Positions 1-5,741 of a DNA stretch of 10,294 bases are shown here, one piece after another; positions within the stretch are counted from its first letter, which is position 1; every line of letters starts with the position of its first letter. The notes beneath the pieces were generated by a model, which searched no databases, had not been told where the DNA came from, and worked only from the letters and a program-made list of their open reading frames with translations. The stretch comes from Gaiellasilicea sp046594445 (GTDB lineage: Bacteria; Actinomycetota; Thermoleophilia; Gaiellales; Gaiellaceae): NCBI GenBank assembly GCA_046594445.1, contig JBKJSM010000029.1, positions 1 to 10,294 on the forward strand. Reading direction: 5' to 3'. A program made the translations under genes and the position numbers.

Positions 1-93
1 AAGGGGATGCTGCTGAACGTGATGAACGCGATGCAGCTCTTCGACGACCCCACGCCGTGGGGCGACCGCCTGATCGCAGGTTGCACGGATTAG
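1..93 (+). CDS. C-terminal fragment of an unidentified protein
   Basis: An open frame enters from the left edge and ends at a TAG at 91-93, giving the last 30 residues of a protein (key stretch MNAMQLFDDPTPWGDRL). I do not recognise a family from this tail. Genes directly upstream of DHA2 exporters are often TetR, MarR or HxlR regulators, and a palindrome follows at 117-130, so a regulator is possible, but nothing in the fragment shows it. The frame uses GC-rich third positions like its neighbours, which supports real coding. Confidence 0.45.
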   Translation, partial: KGMLLNVMNAMQLFDDPTPWGDRLIAGCTD

Positions 94-116
94 AGTGTTT
101 TTTGCGTTCACAAGAA

Positions 117-130
117 AGTAACCAGTTACT
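117..130. promoter_or_regulatory. 14-bp palindrome, probable operator of the DHA2 exporter
   Basis: AGTAAC-CA-GTTACT is a perfect 6-bp inverted repeat around two bases. It lies in the only AT-rich stretch of the left part of the window, 16 bases before the exporter start. A dyad of this size in the leader of a drug exporter fits a dimeric repressor site (TetR, MarR or HxlR type). That is inference; the sequence shows only the symmetry and the position. A weak -35-like TTGCGT at 102-107 lies upstream, but no convincing -10 box could be assigned. Confidence 0.5.
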
Positions 131-137
131 CACGAAC

Positions 138-141
138 GGAG
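138..141 (+). promoter_or_regulatory. Ribosome binding site (GGAG) of the DHA2 exporter
   Basis: GGAG lies five bases before the ATG at 147. This decides the start: the frame is open further upstream to 57, but the extra N-terminal residues there are not exporter-like and no Shine-Dalgarno precedes them. Confidence 0.7.
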
Positions 142-146
142 CATTG

Positions 147-1556
147 ATGCCAGCCAGGACGACGACCGTGTGGGCGTTCGTGATCACGTCGATCGCGCTC
201 TTCATGGTCACGCTCGACAACCTCGTCGTCACGACCGCGATTCCGGTCCTCCGCCAGGATCTGAATGCCTCGCTCGAGGATCTCGAGTGGACGGTGAACG
301 CCTACACGCTCACGTTCGCGGTGCTGCTCCTGACGGGCGCGGCGCTCGGCGACCGGTTCGGGCGCCGCCGCATCTTCGCGATCGGCCTCGGCGTCTTCAC
401 GCTCGGCTCGATCGCCGCGGCGCTCGCGCCGAACGTCGAGTCGCTGAACCTCGCCCGGGCGCTGCAGGGCCTCGGCGGGGCGATCGTGATGCCGCTGACG
501 CTGACGATCCTCAGCGCCGCCGTGCCAAAGGAGAAGCGCGGGCTCGCGCTCGGCGCCTGGGGCGGGATCAGCGGCCTCGCGGTCGCGTTCGGTCCGGTGG
601 TGGGCGGCGCCGTCGTGCAGGGCCTCTCGTGGCAGTGGATCTTCTGGCTGAACGTGCCGATCGGCATCGTCCTGATCCCGCTCGCGCTCTCGCGCCTGCG
701 GGAGACCCACGGGCCGGGCGGCAAGCTCGACCTACCGGGCCTCGCGCTCGCCAGCGCCGGCCTCTTCGGGATCGTCTGGGGCCTGATCCGTGGCAACGGC
801 CAGGGCTGGGGGAGCCCCGAGATCGTCGGCTCGCTCGCGGTCGGCGTCGCCCTCGTGGCGGCCTTCGTCGCCTGGGAGCTGCGGACGGCGTCGCCCATGC
901 TGCCGATGCGCTTCTTCCGCAAGCCCGCGTTCGCGCTCGCGAACGTCGCGTCGCTGTTCATGTTCTTTGGCATGTTCGGCTCGATCTTCCTGCTCTCTCA
1001 GTTCTTCCAGACCGTCCAGGGCTACTCGCCGCTCGGAGCCGGGTTGCGGATCCTGCCGTGGACGCTCGCACCGATGTTCATCTCCCCGCTCGCGGGAGCG
1101 ATGTCCGACCGGATTCCGGGGAAGACGCTCGTCGGGATCGGGCTCTCGCTCCAGGCGGTGTCGCTCGCCTGGATGGGGCTCGTCTCCGATCCGACCGTGG
1201 CCTACTCCGTGCTCGTCCCGCCGTTCATCATCGCGGGAATCGGGATGTCGCTCTTCTTTGCACCGATGGCGAACATCGTCCTCTCGGCCGTGCGGCCGGA
1301 GGAGGAGGGTCAGGCGTCCGGCGCCAACAACGCCGTCCGCGAGCTGGGCGGCGTGTTCGGCGTCGCCGTGCTGGCCTCGGTGTTCGCGACGTACGGCGGC
1401 TACGAGAGCGGCCAGGCGTTCAGCGACGGGATGAACCCGGCCTTGATCATCGGCGGGATCGTCGTCGGCCTGGGCGCGCTGGCCGCTTTCGCGATCCCCG
1501 GCCGGCCGCGTCAGACCGAGGCGGTCGGAAAGGCACCGCTGCTCGAGGCCCGCTAG
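147..1556 (+). CDS. MFS drug exporter, DHA2 family (EmrB/QacA-like, 14 TM)
   Basis: A 469-residue polytopic inner-membrane proton antiporter, the usual length for 14-helix DHA2 transporters. Visible motifs: the first-helix LDNLVVTTAIP (about 23-33, counterpart of LDxTVVNVALP), motif A GDRFGRRR in the loop after helix 2 (68-75), ALQGLGGAIVMP (105-116) and the antiporter motif C ending GPVVGG (149-154). The family exports drugs and other hydrophobic compounds; the substrate here cannot be read from sequence. The start at 147 is chosen for its GGAG site and because the protein then begins just before helix 1. The AT-rich leader carries a palindrome at 117-130 that may bind a regulator, perhaps encoded upstream. 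Its TAG stop overlaps the stop of the convergent MFS gene. Confidence 0.92.
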   Translation: MPARTTTVWAFVITSIALFMVTLDNLVVTTAIPVLRQDLNASLEDLEWTVNAYTLTFAVLLLTGAALGDRFGRRRIFAIGLGVFTLGSIAAALAPNVESLNLARALQGLGGAIVMPLTLTILSAAVPKEKRGLALGAWGGISGLAVAFGPVVGGAVVQGLSWQWIFWLNVPIGIVLIPLALSRLRETHGPGGKLDLPGLALASAGLFGIVWGLIRGNGQGWGSPEIVGSLAVGVALVAAFVAWELRTASPMLPMRFFRKPAFALANVASLFMFFGMFGSIFLLSQFFQTVQGYSPLGAGLRILPWTLAPMFISPLAGAMSDRIPGKTLVGIGLSLQAVSLAWMGLVSDPTVAYSVLVPPFIIAGIGMSLFFAPMANIVLSAVRPEEEGQASGANNAVRELGGVFGVAVLASVFATYGGYESGQAFSDGMNPALIIGGIVVGLGALAAFAIPGRPRQTEAVGKAPLLEAR

Positions 1557-2677
1557 GCGCGCCGCCCGCCCAGGCCGAGGTGAGGGGTCGCCACCGCGAG
1601 CGCGGCGGCGACCAGGGCGAGGGCGGCGAACGCCGCCCTCAGCCCGACCGCTTCGGCCAACGCGCCCACTAGGGGCGGGCCGACGAGGAAGCCGAGGTAG
1701 CCGAGCGTCGTCACGGTCGCGACGGCGCTCCCGCGCTCCTCCGGCGACGCCTGGCGGCCACCCGCGCCGAAGAGTGCGGGGGCCGCGATCGAGATCCCGG
1801 CGCCGCCGACGAAGAACGCAGCCACGGCGAGGGGCGCATTTGGCGCCAGAGCGACCCCGACGAGGCCGACGAGCGCGACCACGGCGGCTCCGCCGAGGAG
1901 CAGCGTGTCGCCCAGCCGCCGCTCGAGCCACTGACCGGAGAGTCGTCCCGCCAGCATCGCCGCCCCATAGGCGGCCGGCGCGAGCGCGGCGACGACCGGC
2001 GCGGCGCCGAGGTCACGTTCGAGGAAGACCGCGCTCCAGTTCTCGATCGCGCCTTCGATCACGAACGCGGCGCCGCACGCGACGCCGAACACGATCGCTC
2101 CTCTGTGCAGCCGCGGTCCTCGCCTCGCGCGGCTCGTGCTCGGCGCGAAGGCGCGGGGCCCGAGGTTGAGCAGAGCGGCGGCAATGACGATCAGCGAGGT
2201 CGCCCCGAGGATCGCCAGGCGCCCGGCTCCAGCCTGGCGTGCGATGCCCGACCCAAGTGCTCCCACGAGCACGCCCCCGGAGAAGAACGCGTGCGCGAGC
2301 TGCATCAGCCGCGTGTCCCGCTGCGCCTCGAGCTCGGAGACGGCGGCGTTGACCGCGACGTCGAGCGCTCCGGTCGAGGCGCCGAGTGCGAGGAGTGCCG
2401 CGGCGAGCATGAGCGTCGTCCCCGCGAGGGCCGGGAGAACCGCGGCGACGGCGAATGCCACGAGCGCGATCGGCAGGATCCGCACCCCGCTCCGATCGAG
2501 CGCGCGACCCGTGACGAGCATTGCGGGCAGCGATCCCATCGCGAGAAAGAAGAGCGCCAGCCCGAGCTCGCCGTTCGACGCGCCGACGGCGTCCTGCACC
2601 GCCGGCACGAGCGCCGCCCAGGCGCCCCAGAAGAGTCCGAAGACGAAGAAGGCCGCGAGCGGACCTCGACGTCTCAC
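1553..2677 (-). CDS. MFS transporter, YbjJ/fucose-permease-like (12 TM)
   Basis: A hydrophobic 374-residue major facilitator protein. Features: GRALDRSG after helix 2 (57-64, degenerate motif A), GASTGALDVAVNA (99-111) and LMQLAHAFFSGGVLVG (124-139). The G.LDVAVNA and HAFFSGG pattern is typical of the YbjJ/FucP-like branch, so a sugar or small-metabolite substrate is possible but not shown. I chose the GTG at 2677-2675 because it overlaps the upstream DUF402 stop as GTGA, the same coupling used at the previous junction, and the protein then begins immediately before helix 1. An in-frame ATG at 2716 would add 13 residues and overlap DUF402 by 43 bp, with a GGAGGAG box rather far (17 bases) upstream; it remains a possible alternative. 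It is the last gene of the minus-strand operon. Confidence 0.85.
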   Translation of the reverse strand: MRRRGPLAAFFVFGLFWGAWAALVPAVQDAVGASNGELGLALFFLAMGSLPAMLVTGRALDRSGVRILPIALVAFAVAAVLPALAGTTLMLAAALLALGASTGALDVAVNAAVSELEAQRDTRLMQLAHAFFSGGVLVGALGSGIARQAGAGRLAILGATSLIVIAAALLNLGPRAFAPSTSRARRGPRLHRGAIVFGVACGAAFVIEGAIENWSAVFLERDLGAAPVVAALAPAAYGAAMLAGRLSGQWLERRLGDTLLLGGAAVVALVGLVGVALAPNAPLAVAAFFVGGAGISIAAPALFGAGGRQASPEERGSAVATVTTLGYLGFLVGPPLVGALAEAVGLRAAFAALALVAAALAVATPHLGLGGRRA

Positions 2678-3222
2678 ACGCGGTCCCAGCCGTCCGGGAG
2701 CTGCGGGATCGGCCATGACGGGTCGGGCCGCCACTCCTCCCAGCCGGTCGGGAACGGCCACTCTTCGAGCACCCGCTGCGCCTCGGCGCGAACGGCCGCA
2801 GGGTCGAGCAGGCCGGCGGCGGCAGCCTGCTCGAGCTCGTCCTCGTCCTTCCAGACGTAGCTCCCGTCCGGGCGGACGATCAGGTCGAGCTTCTCGTCGA
2901 AGGTGTCGAGCCCGAGCGGCGTCCGGCGCAGCGGCTGTTCGAAGTTGACGTACCAGTGGTCGACCGCGCCGGTCTCGTCCCAGAAGACGTAGATCGAGTG
3001 CGATCGGCCGCGCCGCGCGACGCAGACCTGGCCGGCGCTCGGCGCGGTTTCCTCCAGCTCCCAGTCGTCACCGGGGATGCGCAAGCCGCCGGCCGGCACC
3101 TTCGCCGGCGCGCCCGCGGGGATCCAGAACACGATCGACTCCTCGGACTCCTCGACGATCCGGCAGGCCTGCGCGCGCCAGACCCGGCCGCGATGCACGT
3201 CGCGCCAGACTGCGTCGGTCAT
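2674..3222 (-). CDS. DUF402 family protein, second copy (nucleoside phosphatase-like)
   Basis: A 182-residue protein with the DUF402 core: HWYVNFEQPLRR (89-100), LDTFDEKLDLIVRPDG (105-120) and VWKDEDEL (123-130). Some DUF402 members hydrolyse nucleoside di- or triphosphates using metal held by acidic residues of this region; others are RNA-associated (FAU-1 type). Which applies here is unknown. The N-terminal half is short and diverged from the copy upstream. The C-terminus W.PDPSWP.P.LP.GW (164-179) is shared by both copies, so this is a paralogue pair. The ATG at 3222-3220 overlaps the upstream stop as ATGA, which fixes the start over a longer frame reaching back to 3306. It is soluble, with no signal peptide. 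Confidence 0.82.
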   Translation of the reverse strand: MTDAVWRDVHRGRVWRAQACRIVEESEESIVFWIPAGAPAKVPAGGLRIPGDDWELEETAPSAGQVCVARRGRSHSIYVFWDETGAVDHWYVNFEQPLRRTPLGLDTFDEKLDLIVRPDGSYVWKDEDELEQAAAAGLLDPAAVRAEAQRVLEEWPFPTGWEEWRPDPSWPIPQLPDGWDRV

Positions 3223-3830
3223 GCGGCGCGCCCCCAGCCTTGCGGAAGCGTCGGCGCAGGCCAGGAGGGATCGGGCTCCCAGCTCGCCCAGCTCTCGCTC
3301 CACCATCGCCGTCCCGCGTCGAGCTCGGCGCTGATGCGGTGGCCCTCGGCGCGAATGGCGTCTACCTCATCGCGAGTCCAGCGGCCTCGCTCGATCCAGC
3401 CATCCATCTGCTCGTCGTCCTTCCAGCTCCAGGAGCCGTCCAGCTCGATCACGATGTCGAGCTCGAGGTCCTGAGTGTCGAAGCCGACCGAGCTGCGGCG
3501 GAAAGGTTCCTGGAGGTTCAGGTACCACCCGGCGTGCTTGCGCTCCGGGCCTTCCCAGAACACCCAGACCGCGTGCATCTCGCCCGGCCGCTGGAGCTGG
3601 AGAACACCGTGTCCTGTCCATCGGTCCTTGCCGCTCCAGGGATGCGGCCCGCCGAAGAAGTCCTCGGGCGGGAATCCGAGCGGCCCGTCCTCGGGCATGT
3701 ACAGAACGAGCAGGTCGGCGGCGTCTGAGACGACGATTCCGCCCCAGCCGACGACGGGCCGCCCATGCCAGACGTCGCGCCGCACGATCGGTTCGCCCTG
3801 CCGGCGGCGGTACGCTCCGTCTCTGCTCAT
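3219..3830 (-). CDS. DUF402 family protein, first copy (nucleoside phosphatase-like)
   Basis: A 203-residue protein and the first gene of the minus-strand operon. The N-terminal part has the usual DUF402 beta-strand lead-in (VWHGRPVVGW at 20-29, LLVLYMPEDGPLGFP at 40-54). The core follows: GWYLNLQEPFRR (101-112), FDTQDLELDIVIE (117-129) and SWKDDEQM (135-142) with conserved acidic residues and the lysine. It ends with W.PDPSWP.P.LP.GW (184-199), also present in the next gene. Activity on nucleoside di/triphosphates is known for some family members and is only a possibility here. The ATG at 3830-3828 has a good AGGA site upstream and shares its bases with the ATG of the divergent glycosyltransferase. 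Confidence 0.85.
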   Translation of the reverse strand: MSRDGAYRRRQGEPIVRRDVWHGRPVVGWGGIVVSDAADLLVLYMPEDGPLGFPPEDFFGGPHPWSGKDRWTGHGVLQLQRPGEMHAVWVFWEGPERKHAGWYLNLQEPFRRSSVGFDTQDLELDIVIELDGSWSWKDDEQMDGWIERGRWTRDEVDAIRAEGHRISAELDAGRRWWSESWASWEPDPSWPAPTLPQGWGRAA

Positions 3831-4752
3831 GTCGGATCCTGCGCTCTCCGTCGTCGTGACGCTCCTGAACGAGGAAGGCTCGGTCGAGGAGCTCTACCGG
3901 CGCACCGTAACGGCGCTCAACGGAAGGCCGTTCGAGGTGATCTTTGTCGACGACGGCTCCTCGGACGGCACGTGGGCGGTGCTCGAGCGCCTCCACGACG
4001 CCGACGAGCGCGTCCGCGCCGTCCGGTTCAAGCGCAACTTCGGGCAGCACCCGGCCATGCACGCCGGCCTCTCGCGCGCCCGTGCACCAATCGTCGTGAC
4101 GATGGACGGCGATCTCCAGAATCAGCCGGAGGACATTCCGCGGCTCGTGGCGGCGGTCGAGGCAGGCGCCGACGTGGCGAGCGGGCGGCGCGCCGCGCGA
4201 GAAGACTCGTGGGGCCGGACGCTCCCGTCGCGCCTGATCAACGGAATGCTGCGGCGCTTCACGCGCGTTTCGATCTCCGACTTCGGCTGTGCCTTCAACG
4301 CCTACCGCCGCAGCGCAGTCGAGCCGATGCTGCCCGCGATCGGCAAGCAAAAGTTCACGAAGGCGCTGATCCTCTCCGGCGGCGCCTCCGTGGTCGAGGT
4401 GGACGTCGGCCACGCCGCGCGCTCGGGCAGCTCGCGCTACTCGCCACTCCGCCTGACCCGCCTCGCGCTGCACGTGCTCGCGGGTTTCTGGCCGCAGCCG
4501 ATCCAGTGGATCGGGATCGCGCTCGGCGTCGTCTGCACCATGCTCGCGACCGCGTTTGCGGTCTACGGCGTCTGGTACTGGATCGACCGCTCCGACTTCC
4601 CCGGGCCTCTCCTCGGCGGCGTGGCTGTCCTGTTCGTGCTCGGGATCCAGGGCTTCATCCTCGCCCTCGTCGGGGAGTACCTAGGCAGAATCCAGCGGGA
4701 GGTCGAAGGACGGCCGCTCTACTCGATCGCGAAGGAGCTTGGAGAGCTGTGA
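3829..4752 (+). CDS. ArnC-like polyprenyl-phosphate glycosyltransferase (GT2, two C-terminal TM)
   Basis: A 307-residue family 2 glycosyltransferase of the membrane-anchored type that moves a sugar from a nucleotide to polyprenyl phosphate on the cytoplasmic face. Visible: SVVVTLLNEE (7-16), DDGSSDGT (41-48), RNFGQH (69-74), the metal-binding DGD of MDGDLQ (92-97), EDSWGR (125-130), DFGCAFNAYRR (151-161), two hydrophobic segments (about 225-250 and 262-284) and EYLGRIQREVEGRPLY (283-298). RNFGQH, DSW.R and D(F/Y)GC..AYRR are closer to ArnC, which loads 4-deoxy-4-formamido-arabinose, than to GtrB or DPM1, as I recall those families. The ATG at 3829 is needed to keep the first beta strand at residue 7; no Shine-Dalgarno precedes it, so the mRNA may be leaderless or nearly so. 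It is the first gene of the envelope sugar operon. Confidence 0.88.
   Translation: MSDPALSVVVTLLNEEGSVEELYRRTVTALNGRPFEVIFVDDGSSDGTWAVLERLHDADERVRAVRFKRNFGQHPAMHAGLSRARAPIVVTMDGDLQNQPEDIPRLVAAVEAGADVASGRRAAREDSWGRTLPSRLINGMLRRFTRVSISDFGCAFNAYRRSAVEPMLPAIGKQKFTKALILSGGASVVEVDVGHAARSGSSRYSPLRLTRLALHVLAGFWPQPIQWIGIALGVVCTMLATAFAVYGVWYWIDRSDFPGPLLGGVAVLFVLGIQGFILALVGEYLGRIQREVEGRPLYSIAKELGEL
3837..3840 (-). promoter_or_regulatory. Ribosome binding site (AGGA) of first DUF402 gene
   Basis: On the minus strand AGGA lies six bases before the ATG at 3830. It is inside the first codons of the divergent glycosyltransferase gene, so the minus-strand mRNA must start within that gene. It supports 3830 as the true start. 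Confidence 0.6.
4741..4744 (+). promoter_or_regulatory. Ribosome binding site (GGAG) for the GTG-started SDR gene
   Basis: GGAG is four bases before the GTG at 4749, inside the end of the glycosyltransferase gene. Together with the GTGA overlap of stop and start it fixes the SDR start and suggests translational coupling. Confidence 0.55.
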
Positions 4753-5741
4753 GCAAGCGTGTTCTGGTCACCGGCGGGGCTGGGTTCATCTCGTCGAACT
4801 TCATCCGCCACCTGCTGGCCAACACGAGTCACGAGGTCGTGTCGCTCGACGCGCTCACGTACGCCGGGAACCTGGAGAACCTTGCCGATGTGATGAGCCA
4901 CGAGCGGCTCTCATTCGTGCACGGTGACATCCGCGACCCGGAGCTCGTCGCGAAGCTCGTCGCCGAGGTGGACGTGATCGTGAACGCCGCTGCCGAGTCG
5001 CACGTCGAGAAGTCGATCGAGGAGGGCGCGTCCGAGTTCGTGACGACCAACGTCGAGGGGACGCAGATCCTGCTCGACGCGATCCGTCGCACCCCGGTGG
5101 AGCGCTTCATCCTCATCTCCTCGAGCGAGGTGTACGGGACGGCCGAGTACGCGCCGATGGACGAGGAGCACCCCTTGAATCCCCGTTCGCCCTATGCCGC
5201 GACGAAGGCCGGCGGCGACCGGCTCGCGTACTCGTACTACGTCACGTACGGGCTGCCGATCGTGATCGTGCGGCCCTTCAACAACTACGGCCCGCGCCAG
5301 CACCCGGAGAAGGTGATCCCGCGCTTCATCACGCAGGCGCTCTCCGGTGAGCCTCTGACGATCCACGGCGACGGCCACGCATCGCGTGACTGGCTGTACG
5401 TCGACGACGACGCCGAGGCGATCGAAGCGATCATCTCGGCGGACATCGGCGACCTGGCCGGCGAGGTCGTGAATGTGGCGACGGGAATCGACATCTCCGT
5501 CCGCGATGTCGCCGACTTGGTGCTCGCTGCGGTCGGTGTCGAGGTGGAGAAGATCTTCCTCAACGAGCGGCTCGGCCAAGTCGACCGGCACATAGGCTCG
5601 ACGGACAAGCTCCAGCGGCTGACCGGCTGGCGGGCGCGCACGAGCTTCGAGGGCGGACTCGAGCGGACCGTCGCCTGGTATCGCGAGAACGAGGTGTGGT
5701 GGCAGGCCCTGACGGCGCGCGACAGCGTCTCCTCGTTCTAG
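4749..5741 (+). CDS. RmlB-like NAD-dependent sugar-nucleotide dehydratase/epimerase (SDR)
   Basis: A 330-residue extended SDR acting on a nucleotide sugar. Rossmann motif TGGAGFIS (8-15), D34 for the NAD ribose, AAESHVEKSI (81-90), active-site Y149 and K153 in SPYAATK, and RDWLYVDD (213-220). The tail WYRENEVWW (310-318), YAGNLENL (38-45) and HPEKVIP (185-191) all resemble dTDP-glucose 4,6-dehydratase. Two oddities: the third glycine of GxxGxxG is Ser15, and the STDEVYG site of RmlB reads SSSEVYG (124-130), so the catalytic Asp is Ser126 while Glu127 stays. A Ser/Thr-Glu pair occurs in GDP-mannose dehydratase, LegB and the UDP-glucuronate decarboxylases (UXS, ArnA), so the exact reaction is open. 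The GTG start overlaps the previous stop as GTGA. Confidence 0.88.
   Translation: MSKRVLVTGGAGFISSNFIRHLLANTSHEVVSLDALTYAGNLENLADVMSHERLSFVHGDIRDPELVAKLVAEVDVIVNAAAESHVEKSIEEGASEFVTTNVEGTQILLDAIRRTPVERFILISSSEVYGTAEYAPMDEEHPLNPRSPYAATKAGGDRLAYSYYVTYGLPIVIVRPFNNYGPRQHPEKVIPRFITQALSGEPLTIHGDGHASRDWLYVDDDAEAIEAIISADIGDLAGEVVNVATGIDISVRDVADLVLAAVGVEVEKIFLNERLGQVDRHIGSTDKLQRLTGWRARTSFEGGLERTVAWYRENEVWWQALTARDSVSSF

Noticed and set aside
69..103. Possible terminator: CCTG-ATCG-CAGG hairpin followed by a T run
   Set aside because: The stem is only 4 bp, lies inside the upstream coding tail and is separated from the T6 run by 17 bases, so it does not fit a Rho-independent terminator.
732..1931. Long minus-strand open frame opposite the end of the DHA2 exporter and in an alternative frame of the second MFS gene
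   Set aside because: Its translation is an Arg/Gly/Asp-rich low-complexity shadow typical of GC-rich DNA, with no family motif, while the two genes it overlaps have clear transporter motifs.
3475..3828. N-terminal extension of the ArnC-like glycosyltransferase frame
   Set aside because: It is antisense to the DUF402 gene and not transferase-like. The GT2 first strand lies at residue 7 when starting at 3829.
3765..4748. Upstream extension of the SDR frame, suggesting a fused protein
   Set aside because: The extra 328 residues are an Arg/Ala-rich out-of-frame reading of the glycosyltransferase gene. The GTG at 4749 with a GGAG site and GTGA overlap is the real start.
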